A DNA stretch of 64,000 bases from Candidatus Avelusimicrobium pullarium (GCA_944323745.1 CALUTQ010000001.1:610863-674862); one strand, 5' to 3'. Positions 8,407-16,182 are shown, counted from the stretch's first letter. The notes: generated from the sequence alone by a model not told the origin. Program-made: numbers and translations.

Positions 8407-8461
8407 TTGACTCATTTTTTTTTTTTGATAAATTTTGCGTATGAACAAAATTTATCAAAAA
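8407..8461 (+). promoter_or_regulatory. Pilin promoter cassette 1: poly-T spacer plus start-codon palindrome
   Basis: -35 TTGACT (8407-8412), spacer CA + T12 + GA (16 bases), -10 TAAATT (8429-8434), ATG at 8441, seven bases after the -10. Arms TTTTTGATAAATTTTG (8422-8437) and CAAAATTTATCAAAAA (8446-8461) form a perfect 16-bp inverted repeat around an 8-base centre containing the ATG. The same architecture occurs at 12858 and 34322. Confidence 0.8.
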
Positions 8462-8938
8462 CCATTCTTCGGCGTAAAAAACGCCGGTTTTACGCTTATG
8501 GAACTGTTAGTAGTTGTTTTAATCATCGGCATTTTGGCCGCGGTTGCCTTGCCTCAGTATGAAATTGCCGTGGAAAAAGCCCGTGCTGCAAAGGCAATAA
8601 CCTTGGCGCGTGCTTTAAAAGATGCGCAAGAAGTGTATTATATGGCCAATGGCGCCTATGCTGCCGATTTGGAAAGTTTAGATGTGCAGATTCCTGCCGC
8701 GGTGGACGGGTTTACGCTCAGTTTCGCCAATTTCAGCAATGGGCGTTTTGCGTTTTACCGAACGGACGGAAACTATTATATTGTGAGCAGCGGCGCTTAC
8801 CGCAGCGGAAAGGCGGTGCTGAAAGATATGCTGTATTGTTGCCCTTCCTCGGAACAAGGCCAAAGAATCTGCAAAGCGGTCGGCAGCCAAAAAACGCCTT
8901 TTAATACCCCTTGCCGTGACGCGTGGCAAATTTTTTAA
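8441..8938 (+). CDS. Type IV pilin-like protein (cassette 1)
   Basis: 165 residues. Short leader MNKIYQKPFFGVKNAG followed by FTLMELLVVVLIIGILAAV, a class III prepilin signal cut between Gly and Phe by a PilD-type peptidase, with Glu at mature position 5. Then a conserved ALPQYEIAVEKARAAKA helix, a YYMANGAYAADLESLDV segment, a variable C-terminal domain and a terminal CCPSS...RICKAVG disulphide-type motif. ATG 8441 is chosen because it fits the promoter; a TTG six bases upstream is in frame but would lie inside the -10 region. Ends one base from the queA stop on the opposite strand, inside an otherwise conserved - strand gene run. Likely a structural or minor pilin/pseudopilin; which machine it serves cannot be told here. 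Confidence 0.9.
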   Translation: MNKIYQKPFFGVKNAGFTLMELLVVVLIIGILAAVALPQYEIAVEKARAAKAITLARALKDAQEVYYMANGAYAADLESLDVQIPAAVDGFTLSFANFSNGRFAFYRTDGNYYIVSSGAYRSGKAVLKDMLYCCPSSEQGQRICKAVGSQKTPFNTPCRDAWQIF

Positions 8939-8939
8939 A

Positions 8940-9974
8940 TTAGAGCAGCAGCATACTGTCGCCAAAGGAATAGAAGCGATATTTCTTTTCCACGGCTTGG
9001 CTGTAGGCGCGGAAGATAAAATCTTCCGATGCAAAGGCTGTTACCATACACAGCGGCGTGGAGTCGGGGAAGTGAAAATTGGTGATAAAGCAGTCTATAG
9101 CTTTAAATTTATAGCCCGGATAAATAAACAAATCGGTCCATTTTTTGCCGCTTTGGGTAATGCCGTTTTCGGTAAAGCTTTCCAGCGTGCGCGTGCTGGT
9201 GGTGCCGACGGAGAAAATGCGTTTGCCTTCCCGCCGTGCGGCATTGACGATTTCCGCCGTTTCGGGGGGGACTTCAGCCAGTTCGGCCAGCATATGATGC
9301 TGCTGCGGTTCGCCGCGCAGAGGTTTAAATGTACCCCAGCCCACGTGCAAGGTAATATACACAATCTTTACGCCTTTATCTTTCAGTTTTTGCAGCAGTT
9401 CTTCGGTAAAGTGGAAACCGGCCGTCGGCGCGGCGATGGAACCTTCATACTTGGCGTACACGGTTTGGTAGCGTTCTTTGTCGCCGGCTAAACTGGGGCT
9501 TAAACCTTCGTGTTTGCGGGCTTTTTCAATATACACCGGCAGCGGCATCAGCCCGTGGCGGTGGCAGAAAGGCAAAATGTCTTCCTGATTAAAACGCACC
9601 AGTACTTCGTTGTTTTCGGTTTTGCCCAGCATTTGGCCGCGCAGTCCGTCGCCGAAATCCAGCTCGGCATTTTCTTTGTAATCTCTTGTCAGCACGGTCC
9701 AAACAAAGGGGTCTTTTTGCGGACGCACCAGCAAAATTTCCACCTTGCCGCCCGTTTTTTTATGGGCAAACAGTTTGGCCGGAAAAACCTTTGTGTTGTT
9801 TAATACCAGCACATCGCCGGGGTTAAAATATTCGTGTATGTCGCGGAAAATGCGGTGCTCTATGGTTTGCGTGTCGCGGTGCAGCACCATCAGGCGCGAA
9901 CTGTCGCGCGGGGTGGCGGGCTGTTTGGCAATCAGCGGGTCAATATTAAATTGTTTGAAACGTTCAAAAGCCAT
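8940..9974 (-). CDS. queA: S-adenosylmethionine:tRNA ribosyltransferase-isomerase
   Basis: Converts preQ1-tRNA to epoxyqueuosine-tRNA using SAM as ribosyl donor. 344 residues. Characteristic VLVLNNTKVFPAKLFAHK, the EGSIAAPTAGFHFTEELL segment, ITLHVGWGTFKPLR and the SVGTTSTRTLES motif. SD GGAGAAATA precedes the ATG. Lies one base downstream of the spoIID-like gene on the same strand, so co-transcribed with it and ruvBA. Its pathway partner tgt lies beyond an inverted pilin cassette. Confidence 0.97.
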   Translation of the reverse strand: MAFERFKQFNIDPLIAKQPATPRDSSRLMVLHRDTQTIEHRIFRDIHEYFNPGDVLVLNNTKVFPAKLFAHKKTGGKVEILLVRPQKDPFVWTVLTRDYKENAELDFGDGLRGQMLGKTENNEVLVRFNQEDILPFCHRHGLMPLPVYIEKARKHEGLSPSLAGDKERYQTVYAKYEGSIAAPTAGFHFTEELLQKLKDKGVKIVYITLHVGWGTFKPLRGEPQQHHMLAELAEVPPETAEIVNAARREGKRIFSVGTTSTRTLESFTENGITQSGKKWTDLFIYPGYKFKAIDCFITNFHFPDSTPLCMVTAFASEDFIFRAYSQAVEKKYRFYSFGDSMLLL

Positions 9975-9975
9975 A

Positions 9976-11094
9976 TTATTTCTCCGTTATTTTAGAGGAA
10001 GGAAAGTAATTGGATAAAATCTTTTTGTAATCTTTGCCGGCCAGCGCCATCCCTTTGGCCCCGTCCTGACACATTCCCACGCCGTGTCCGTAGCCGAGGC
10101 CGGCAAATTTAAAGCCGCCGGCGGCTTTGTCTATATCGGTAATTTTGCAGCTTTTCAGCACGCTGCTGCCCACGGAGAGGCGGAATTTGGGGCAGGATAA
10201 TTCTTTTTTCCCTTTGCCGGTGGTAAACACCAGTGTTTCGGCGCGTTTGCTGGGGCTGCGCTGACCGATTTTTATTTTTTTGACGCTGCCTTTTAAACCG
10301 TTTTTATTGACAAATTTATCAATGGACTTTTGCGGCACGGTTTTGCTCCAGTTGTAGCTCTTGCTGTCTTTATCGTAGGAGCAGGAGGCGCCCTGCAAAG
10401 GTTTTATGGTAGGGGCGGAAGAGCCCGTCCAGCTTTTGGCATCGTCGGTGCCGCCGCCGCAGTTGGCGTGGTAATAGGTGTAGAAAGGCTGGCCTTTATA
10501 GGTTAAAATCTGCCCTTTGGTGGCGCCGACGGCTTTGCGCACGCTTGCATAGGTTTTGCCCGAGCCTTTATACATTTGGCTGCGCACATCGCTGTACAAA
10601 TCAAAATCGCGTTTCTTTTTGTTTTTTATTTCCATTTGCGTGTAGGTGCGCGCGGCCACTGCCTGGGCTTTAAGCGCTTCCAGCGGCCAGGAATAGCTCA
10701 TCTCATAAGGCAGCACACCCAAGAGGTAGTCTTCCATATCGGTATATTCCACAATTTTAAATGTATTGCCGGAAGGCACGGCGTAAATTTTGCCGGTATA
10801 GCTGTTTTTTTGAAAGGAAAGCGTTACGTTTTTGGCCGGTTCAATGACTAAGGCCCCTTTGTTTTGCAAAGCGCCGATGCGCACTTTGCCGCCGCCCAAA
10901 GCTTGAACGGTAATGGTTTCGGGCTTGCTTACTTTAAATTTTTTAGACGAGCCCGGCGCATACACAGACACTAAGCCGGAGTTTTTAATTTGGGCGCTTT
11001 TTAAATTTTCCGCCAGCAGCACGCGTACGGTTTGCGACCGGAGAGGCAGCACGCACAGGGCGGAAAACAGAAAAGCAAAAAATAATTTTTTCAT
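9976..11094 (-). CDS. SpoIID/LytB-domain secreted protein (probable peptidoglycan lytic enzyme)
   Basis: 372 residues with signal peptide (MKKLFFAFLFSALCVLPLRS, cleavage near residue 20). SpoIID domain hallmarks: DYLLGVLPYEM (Glu of PxE corresponds to the catalytic Glu of SpoIID), EALKAQAVAARTYTQ, the YYHANCGGGTDDAKSW segment and the final GLGYGHGVGMCQDGAKGMA motif. In Bacillus SpoIID is a lytic transglycosylase acting on denuded glycan; in this non-sporulating-looking gene set a general wall-remodelling or division role is more likely (inference). Sits between ruvB and queA, a linkage also known from other phyla. Confidence 0.9.
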   Translation of the reverse strand: MKKLFFAFLFSALCVLPLRSQTVRVLLAENLKSAQIKNSGLVSVYAPGSSKKFKVSKPETITVQALGGGKVRIGALQNKGALVIEPAKNVTLSFQKNSYTGKIYAVPSGNTFKIVEYTDMEDYLLGVLPYEMSYSWPLEALKAQAVAARTYTQMEIKNKKKRDFDLYSDVRSQMYKGSGKTYASVRKAVGATKGQILTYKGQPFYTYYHANCGGGTDDAKSWTGSSAPTIKPLQGASCSYDKDSKSYNWSKTVPQKSIDKFVNKNGLKGSVKKIKIGQRSPSKRAETLVFTTGKGKKELSCPKFRLSVGSSVLKSCKITDIDKAAGGFKFAGLGYGHGVGMCQDGAKGMALAGKDYKKILSNYFPSSKITEK

Positions 11095-11115
11095 TATAAT
11101 TCCTTGTCCGAGGCG

Positions 11116-12138
11116 TTAAAAGAGCAGGCCTTCGTGGCGTTTTTTGCCCAAATGGTCGTAGGCTTTTTTGGTGGCCACGCGGCCGCGCGGCGTGCGCGCG
11201 ATAAAGCCGGCTTTAATCAGGTAAGGCTCTATGGCGTCGGTCAGTGTATCCACCGCTTCAGACACGGCAATAGCCAGGTTTTCCACTCCCACCGGGCCGC
11301 CGCCAAAGCGGTCTATGAGTGCTTCCAAAATGCGTTTGTCTACGCTGTCTAAGCCTTCGTTGTCTATATCTAACGAGTTCATTGCCATTACGGCAATTTC
11401 CTGCGTGATAACACCCTGGCCTTTTACTTGGGCAAAGTCGCGCGCGCGGCGCAAAAGACGGTTGGCAATACGCGGCGTGCCGCGGGAACGTTTGGCCAAT
11501 TCGGTCAGGCCGGCGCGGTCGGCGGCGATGTTTAAAAGGCGCGCCGAGCGGGCCAGAATGTCGGTAATTTCTTTAATTTCGTAAAAGCCCAAATTAAACA
11601 CAATGCCAAAACGGTCGCGCAGCGGCCCCGTCAAAAGGCCCGAGCGCGTGGTGGCGCCCACCAGCGTAAATTTGGGCACGGCCAGTTTAAGCGTGGTGGA
11701 GCCGGCGCCTTTGCCGGTATTGATAAAAAAGGTGAAATCTTCCATCGCCGGATAGAGGGCTTCTTCCACGGCGGGGTTGAGGCGGTGTATTTCGTCCACA
11801 AACAAAATATCCCCGTCGGAAAGTTCCGTTGTCAGCATAGCGGCCAAATCACCCGGGCGCGCCAGTACGGGGCCGGAGGTGGTTTTGATGTTGACGCCCA
11901 TTTCTTTGGCCAAAATATTGGCCAGCGTGGTTTTACCCAGCCCGGGGGGGGAGTAAAACAAACAATGGTCCAAGGCTTCGCCGCGCGAACGCGCGGCCTC
12001 TATAAAAATGCGCAGGTTTTCTTTCAGTTTATCCTGCCCGACAAATTCGTCTAATGTGCCCGGGCGCAAGGCCGCTTCCAGACCGTTAGATTCTTCGGCC
12101 AGTTGCTTAACGTCTAACACTTCGTTTTGATTGTTCAT
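11116..12138 (-). CDS. ruvB: Holliday junction branch migration ATPase RuvB
   Basis: AAA+ motor that drives RuvA-bound junction migration. 340 residues. Walker A as SPPGLGKT (usually GPPGLGKT), Walker [11 protein letters not shown], sensor [18 protein letters not shown] with arginine finger, and winged-helix C-terminus ending [20 protein letters not shown]. Its ATG overlaps the ruvA stop by four bases, so translation is coupled. Confidence 0.97.
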   Translation of the reverse strand: MNNQNEVLDVKQLAEESNGLEAALRPGTLDEFVGQDKLKENLRIFIEAARSRGEALDHCLFYSPPGLGKTTLANILAKEMGVNIKTTSGPVLARPGDLAAMLTTELSDGDILFVDEIHRLNPAVEEALYPAMEDFTFFINTGKGAGSTTLKLAVPKFTLVGATTRSGLLTGPLRDRFGIVFNLGFYEIKEITDILARSARLLNIAADRAGLTELAKRSRGTPRIANRLLRRARDFAQVKGQGVITQEIAVMAMNSLDIDNEGLDSVDKRILEALIDRFGGGPVGVENLAIAVSEAVDTLTDAIEPYLIKAGFIARTPRGRVATKKAYDHLGKKRHEGLLF

Positions 12139-12746
12139 TTTTTCAGCACCCGCAAGGCTTCTTTAATAATGTTTTCAATTTTATCGTTGGGGTTAATGCC
12201 CGCCTGATAAAGCTGTTCTATGGCGCGGCGGCTTTCTTGGGCGGAATAGCCCAACGCGCCCAGTGCTTCCAGCACGCCACTCATATACGGCGCTTCATCC
12301 ACCACTTTAATTTTGCTGGAGCCTTGTACGCTGACGGCGTCCATTTTGTCTTTTAAAGAGGCAATCAGTTTTTCGGCCGTTTTGGAGGTAAACCCAAAAA
12401 TACCTGTCAGAATTTTCGGGTCGCGCTTGACGATTGCCGCGTGAAAATCGGCCACCGAACGCAAGGCTTTGTTTAAAAACTCCAGCGCTTTTTTAGCCCC
12501 TGTATTGGGAATGGCCGTTTTAAAAAGGGTCCACAGTTCTTTGTCTTGCTTAGACAGAAAACCGTATAAAACCGTACCGTCATAAGGGGAAATAGACTCG
12601 GCAATATACAGGGCGGCTTCGCGGCCGGGTTCCAGCTCCAGCACGCTGCTTTTGGCCATATTTACTTCGTAGCCTACGCCGCCGCACACGATGATAACCG
12701 CGTCATCTTTTGTTTCCAGAATTTCGCCTTTGAGGTATGCAATCAT
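12135..12746 (-). CDS. ruvA: Holliday junction DNA-binding protein RuvA
   Basis: 203 residues. OB-fold N-terminus [28 protein letters not shown], the HhH region around [19 protein letters not shown], and a C-terminal domain with [20 protein letters not shown] that contacts RuvB. ruvC lies 1 kb upstream on the same strand with a pilin locus inserted between; ruvA accordingly has its own TGCTAAAAT extended -10 (12753-12761) exactly six bases before the ATG, predicting a leaderless ruvAB message. Confidence 0.96.
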   Translation of the reverse strand: MIAYLKGEILETKDDAVIIVCGGVGYEVNMAKSSVLELEPGREAALYIAESISPYDGTVLYGFLSKQDKELWTLFKTAIPNTGAKKALEFLNKALRSVADFHAAIVKRDPKILTGIFGFTSKTAEKLIASLKDKMDAVSVQGSSKIKVVDEAPYMSGVLEALGALGYSAQESRRAIEQLYQAGINPNDKIENIIKEALRVLKK

Positions 12747-12752
12747 ACAGTT

Positions 12753-12761
12753 ATTTTAGCA
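12753..12761 (-). promoter_or_regulatory. Extended -10 promoter of ruvAB
   Basis: TGCTAAAAT on the - strand, ATG seven bases after the hexamer. Confidence 0.6.
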
Positions 12762-12857
12762 TATATGAAAACGAACTTTTGGCCGGCAGTTTTTGTGCGT
12801 GCCGGAGAAAGCAAAAATATTTTGCCGGCCAAGTTTGACCGTTTGTTTTTAAAAGCC

Positions 12858-12913
12858 TTGCATTGTTTTTTTTTTTTTGATAAATTTTGCCTATGAGCAA
12901 AATTTATCAAAAA
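12858..12913 (+). promoter_or_regulatory. Pilin promoter cassette 2: poly-T spacer plus start-codon palindrome
   Basis: -35 TTGCAT (12858-12863), spacer TG + T13 + GA (17 bases), -10 TAAATT (12881-12886), ATG at 12893 at +7. Arms TTTTTGATAAATTTTG (12874-12889) and CAAAATTTATCAAAAA (12898-12913) are identical to cassettes 1 and 3; the 8-base centre is CCTATGAG. One T longer than cassettes 1 and 3, giving a spacer of 17 instead of 16. Confidence 0.8.
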
Positions 12914-13447
12914 AACATTCCATTTATAAAAAACCGTCTAAAACACAAAAATGGCGGCTTTACGCTGATAGAATTGTTAGTTGTTGTATTGATTATCGGC
13001 ATTTTGGCGGCTATTGCCTTGCCGCAGTATGATGTGGCAGTGACGAAATCTCGTTTAGCTACCACGATGGCAGGGGTGCGCGCTATTGCTGATTCGGCGG
13101 AGAGATATTATATGACAAATTCCCAATATCCGGAAGACGATATTACGGTGTTGGATGTTTCCAATCTGTCCGGTTGCCGCAGTGTAGGCTCTGGCCAATT
13201 AGATTGCGGACTTATTATGTACGATTTAAATTCCGGTACTTCCTATGGCGGGGAAAACAGCGTTAACGGTGTTTTGTTTAATAATGAAGGGGAACGTCTT
13301 GTATTATATAAACAGTATTTAATGGAGTCCAATCACCCCAGATTACGTCGCTGCATCATATATAATAATTCCGATCTTGCACGCAAAGTTTGCAAAAGCT
13401 TAGGAGCTACCATAGTAGTAAACCAAGGGGCCTTTGACTTTCCGTGA
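12893..13447 (+). CDS. Type IV pilin-like protein (cassette 2)
   Basis: 184 residues. Leader begins MSKIYQKN and ends GG before FTLIELLVVVLIIGILAAI (prepilin cleavage Gly/Phe, Glu5 present). Then ALPQYDVAVTKSRLA, YYMTNSQYPEDDITVLDVSN, a variable domain with two cysteine pairs and a closing RKVCKSLGAT motif. Start ATG 12893 as fixed by the promoter; the in-frame TTG at 12887 is inside the promoter. Lies between ruvA and ruvC on the opposite strand. A frameshifted pilin C-terminal fragment follows directly. Confidence 0.9.
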   Translation: MSKIYQKNIPFIKNRLKHKNGGFTLIELLVVVLIIGILAAIALPQYDVAVTKSRLATTMAGVRAIADSAERYYMTNSQYPEDDITVLDVSNLSGCRSVGSGQLDCGLIMYDLNSGTSYGGENSVNGVLFNNEGERLVLYKQYLMESNHPRLRRCIIYNNSDLARKVCKSLGATIVVNQGAFDFP

Positions 13448-13721
13448 TATTACAGCGGGATGCTATTCTATTTCTTCTTCGGGTAACCAAATTTACTGTA
13501 AAGCCCAAGGGAGAAACTTTAATTTCGCTTTACCGGAGAAACAATATCCGCACGTTGCGTCTCATTATCATCAAGCTGCTTTTGATATTTATGTTAAAAA
13601 CGCAGGCAATTTTCAAGAAGGGTATTATATGTATTGCCGGCCGAATGGAGAAGGAGGAGACGACTTTTGCGCGATATTTGGCAAGCCGTTTAAAACGACA
13701 AGCAGTTATGAGATTAATTAA
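13448..13721 (+). pseudogene. Promoterless pilin C-terminal fragment (possible silent cassette)
   Basis: Open in the +1 frame relative to cassette 2, overlapping its last codons and ending at TAA 13719-13721. The encoded segment (FRDITAGCYSISSSGNQIYC ... MYCRPN ... DDFCAIFGKPF) lines up with the variable C-terminal half of cassette 2 (LDVSNLSGCRSVGSGQLDC ... KVCKSLG): same cysteine order, same position of the LDV-type lead-in. The prepilin leader and the N-terminal helix are absent, and there is no start codon with an SD. Either a decayed tandem pilin or a donor cassette for recombination. Confidence 0.7.
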
Positions 13722-13779
13722 GCCGGTGTAAAAAGTTTGTGGCCGTTGCACCAGGCACGCATATTCTTTGTATAAGCGA

Positions 13780-14340
13780 TTATTTTAACTTTTTGATTTG
13801 TTGGTTACGGGCAGCTTTTAGTTTTTCTAAAAAAGCTGCCTTTACGTTTATTATATTGTTGAGCGGGGCGGTTTTTAAATGGCAAATGCCAATAGCCACG
13901 GCGTCGGCCACGTCGTCAGGTTGGGGCGCTTTGTTAAGGTTTAGCGTCAGCTGCACCATACGCTGCACCTGTTTTTTGTCGGCCGTGCCGGTGCCGCACA
14001 AAATCATTTTTACGCGCTTTGGGGGGTAAAAAGAAATCGTCTTGCCGGCTTGTTCGCAGGCCAAAATAATTACGCCGCGCGTCATTACGGTGTTAGCCAT
14101 TGTAACGGCGCGTTTTAAAAAGAAGTTCTGCTCCATAGCCACTTGATCGGGGGTATAGTCGGCCAAAATTTTTTGCAGTTGGCGGTAAATATAATCAAGT
14201 CTTTTGGGCAAGTCCTGCCCTGCTTGGGTGTGAATCAGCCCGCACGCCGTCAGCGTAAGCGCGGCGCGTTCGTTGCGTTTAACGATGGCCCAGCCGGTGC
14301 GGTCCAGGCCCGGGTCTATACCCAGCACGACAGATTGCAT
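13780..14340 (-). CDS. ruvC: Crossover junction endodeoxyribonuclease RuvC
   Basis: Holliday junction resolvase, 186 residues. Catalytic carboxylates visible: Asp9 in LGIDPGLDRTGWA, Glu70 in VAMEQNFF, Asp143/Asp146 in PDDVADAVAIG. A - strand hairpin terminator separates it from yebC, and a TAAAAT -10 (14347-14352) lies exactly six bases before the ATG, so it is probably transcribed on its own from a leaderless start. The ruvC-ruvA gap holds the inverted pilin locus. Confidence 0.95.
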   Translation of the reverse strand: MQSVVLGIDPGLDRTGWAIVKRNERAALTLTACGLIHTQAGQDLPKRLDYIYRQLQKILADYTPDQVAMEQNFFLKRAVTMANTVMTRGVIILACEQAGKTISFYPPKRVKMILCGTGTADKKQVQRMVQLTLNLNKAPQPDDVADAVAIGICHLKTAPLNNIINVKAAFLEKLKAARNQQIKKLK

Positions 14341-14346
14341 ATTGTT

Positions 14347-14352
14347 ATTTTA
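14347..14352 (-). promoter_or_regulatory. -10 of ruvC (leaderless geometry)
   Basis: TAAAAT on the - strand with ATG at +7. It overlaps the A/T end of the yebC terminator. Confidence 0.5.
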
Positions 14353-14388
14353 AAAAAACCGCCCGCTGCCTGTAAAGGCGGCGGACGG
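14352..14388 (-). terminator. Terminator downstream of yebC
   Basis: On the - strand a ~12-bp G+C stem (CCGTCCGCCGCC / GGCAGCGGGCGG, two mismatches) followed by T7. Confidence 0.75.
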
Positions 14389-14408
14389 TCAAAACAAGAG
14401 CGGAAAAA

Positions 14409-15164
14409 CTATTTGTCCAATTTGGCCATAATATCGTCGGGGATATTATAGTTGGAATAAACGTTTTTCGTGTCGTCGTGGTCGTCAAGCTCTTCCATCA
14501 TTTTCAGCAAAGATTCGGCCACGTGTTCGTCGGTAATATTCACTTCCGTATCGGGCAGCATCGTCAGCTCGGCCGATTCGGGGGTGATGCCTTTGTCTTC
14601 AATGGCTTTTTTGACGGCTTCAAAGGTGGCGTCGGGCGCAGTGATGACTTCGTACGATTCGCCTTCCGTGCGCACGTCTTCGGCGCCGGCTTCCAAGGCC
14701 AGGTTCATTAAGTCATCTTCGCTGATGGCATCTTTAGCCACCATAATAACGCCTTTGTTTTTAAACATATAAGATACACAGCCCGAGGTGCCGATAGAGC
14801 CGCCGCGGCTGGTAAAAATTTTGCGTATTTCCGCAAACGTGCGGTTTTTGTTGTCGGTGGTGCATTCCACGATGACCGCCGTAGAACCCGGGCCGTAGCC
14901 TTCATAGGTGATTTCTTCGTAAGAAACACCCGGCAGCTGGCCGGTGCCTTTCATAATGGCGCGTTTGACGTTGTCAGAGGGCATATTAGCCGCACGCGCA
15001 TCGTCCATCGCTTTGCGCAGACGGGGGTTTTGGTCGGGGTTACCGCCGCCCATTTTAGCGGCGATGGTAATTTCTCTTAAAATTTTGGTAAATACTTTGC
15101 CTTTTTTGGCGTCGACAAGCGCTTTTTTGTGCTTAATGCCGGCCCAGTGTGAATGTCCACCCAT
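14409..15164 (-). CDS. yebC: YebC/PmpR family protein (TACO1-like)
   Basis: 251 residues. N-terminal MGGHSHWAGIKHKKALVDAK, then the LRKAMDDARAANMPSDNVKR and YEGYGPGSTAVIVECTTDN hallmarks. Family members have been described both as DNA-binding regulators and, more recently, as ribosome-associated factors easing translation of proline-rich stretches; which applies is unknown. SD AAGGAG precedes the ATG; promoter likely TGCTAAAAT near 15203-15211. Classic neighbour of ruvC. Confidence 0.95.
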   Translation of the reverse strand: MGGHSHWAGIKHKKALVDAKKGKVFTKILREITIAAKMGGGNPDQNPRLRKAMDDARAANMPSDNVKRAIMKGTGQLPGVSYEEITYEGYGPGSTAVIVECTTDNKNRTFAEIRKIFTSRGGSIGTSGCVSYMFKNKGVIMVAKDAISEDDLMNLALEAGAEDVRTEGESYEVITAPDATFEAVKKAIEDKGITPESAELTMLPDTEVNITDEHVAESLLKMMEELDDHDDTKNVYSNYNIPDDIMAKLDK

Positions 15165-15262
15165 GGGTTTGCTCCTTCTACTGCAAGATTAGATAATTTA
15201 TTTTAGCAAATTTTACCTATGCGGTTGAAGCCCATTGTGCCAAAACGGCTGTGAATTGTTTT

Positions 15263-15271
15263 TGTTACAAT
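15263..15271 (+). promoter_or_regulatory. Extended -10 promoter of the AlkD-like gene
   Basis: TGTTACAAT with the ATG (15278) at +7; no good -35 upstream, compatible with an extended -10 promoter and a leaderless start. Confidence 0.5.
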
Positions 15272-15277
15272 GAATTT

Positions 15278-15988
15278 ATGAAAAATGCAGATTTGATTTT
15301 TGCGGCGCTTCAAACTTGCGCAGATCCGGTTAAAGCCGCCGGTCAGCAGCGTTTTTTTAAAACGGGCAAAGGAGAATATGCCGAGGGGGACCGTTTTTGG
15401 GGTATTGCGTTACCGCAGTTGCGGCGTATCGTAAAGCAATTTGGACGAGACTGCAACTTTGAAGATTTGGAAAAACTTTTTGCCAGTCCCTGGCACGAAG
15501 CCCGCGCCGCGGCGGCTTTGATATTGGTGGAACAATTTGAAAAAGCCCCGAATGCGGCAGCGCAAAAAGCCGTTTTTAATTTTTATGTGGCGCATTTGCC
15601 GCACTGCAATAATTGGGATTTAATTGATATTTCCGCCTATAAAATTATCGGTGCGTATTTATATGACAAAAAAGACCGTTCTTTGTTTTTCCGTCTGGCG
15701 CGCGCCAAAAATTTATGGCTGCAGCGGGCGGCCGTCGTGGGCACAATGTATTTGGTAAAGCGGGGTGATTTTGACGTTACGCTTAAACTGGCGGAAATGT
15801 TTTTGGACCACCCGCACGATTTGATGCACAAAGCTGTCGGCTGGCTTTTGCGTGAAGTGGGCAAAAAAGACGAAGCGGTTTTGTGTGCCTTTTTGGATCG
15901 CCACAGCCGCCGTATGCCGCGCACAATGCTGCGTTATGCGCTGGAGCGCCTGCCTAAAAAGAAAAAACAATTTTATATGAATAAATAA
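15278..15988 (+). CDS. DNA alkylation repair protein, AlkD-like HEAT-repeat glycosylase
   Basis: 236 residues, all-helical. Family signatures: FFKTGKGEYAEGDRFWGIALPQLR near the N-terminus, SPWHEARAAAALILVEQF, and NNWDLIDISAYKIIG with the Trp-Asp used at the AlkD active site, followed by LWLQRAAVVGTMYLVKRGD and LMHKAVGWLLREVGKKD. Excises bulky cationic alkyl bases in characterised homologues. ATG 15278 is preferred over an in-frame upstream TTG because it fits the promoter. Confidence 0.88.
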   Translation: MKNADLIFAALQTCADPVKAAGQQRFFKTGKGEYAEGDRFWGIALPQLRRIVKQFGRDCNFEDLEKLFASPWHEARAAAALILVEQFEKAPNAAAQKAVFNFYVAHLPHCNNWDLIDISAYKIIGAYLYDKKDRSLFFRLARAKNLWLQRAAVVGTMYLVKRGDFDVTLKLAEMFLDHPHDLMHKAVGWLLREVGKKDEAVLCAFLDRHSRRMPRTMLRYALERLPKKKKQFYMNK

Positions 15989-15997
15989 CAGCCGTAT

Positions 15998-16027
15998 AAA
16001 AAAGCCCCGTCTGAAACGGGGTTTTTT
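15998..16027 (+). terminator. Intrinsic terminator after the AlkD-like gene
   Basis: AAAAAGCCCCGT-ctga-AACGGGGTTTTTT. Confidence 0.85.
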
Positions 16028-16063
16028 ATAAAGAAAAGCACGAAACGCCACAGATAAAAAACT

Positions 16064-16136
16064 TGCCCCGTGCGGGAGTCGAACCCGAACCCCCGGTTCC
16101 GAAGACCGGTACTCTATCCAGTTGAGCTAACGGGGC
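16064..16136 (-). tRNA. tRNA-Arg (anticodon TCG)
   Basis: 73 nt. Acceptor GCCCCGT/ACGGGGC, T loop TTCGACT, anticodon stem CCGGT/ACCGG with loop CTTCGGA giving UCG (reads CGA/CGN). The 3' CCA is not encoded (AG follows the discriminator A), so the CCA-adding enzyme at 23316 is needed. Promoter TGCTAAAAT at 16149-16157. Confidence 0.95.
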
Positions 16137-16148
16137 GCAACGCAGGTT

Positions 16149-16157
16149 ATTTTAGCA
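16149..16157 (-). promoter_or_regulatory. Extended -10 promoter of tRNA-Arg
   Basis: TGCTAAAAT on the - strand, about 13 bases from the mature 5' end, leaving a short leader for RNase P. Confidence 0.6.
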
Positions 16158-16182
16158 TTTTTCGTACAAACCGCCGGTAAAA

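Noticed and set aside
8422-8461. RNA hairpin or RNA thermometer over the pilin start codon
   Set aside because: The -10 lies inside the left arm, so the predicted transcript begins at the ATG and lacks the left arm. A DNA-level role fits better unless an upstream start exists.
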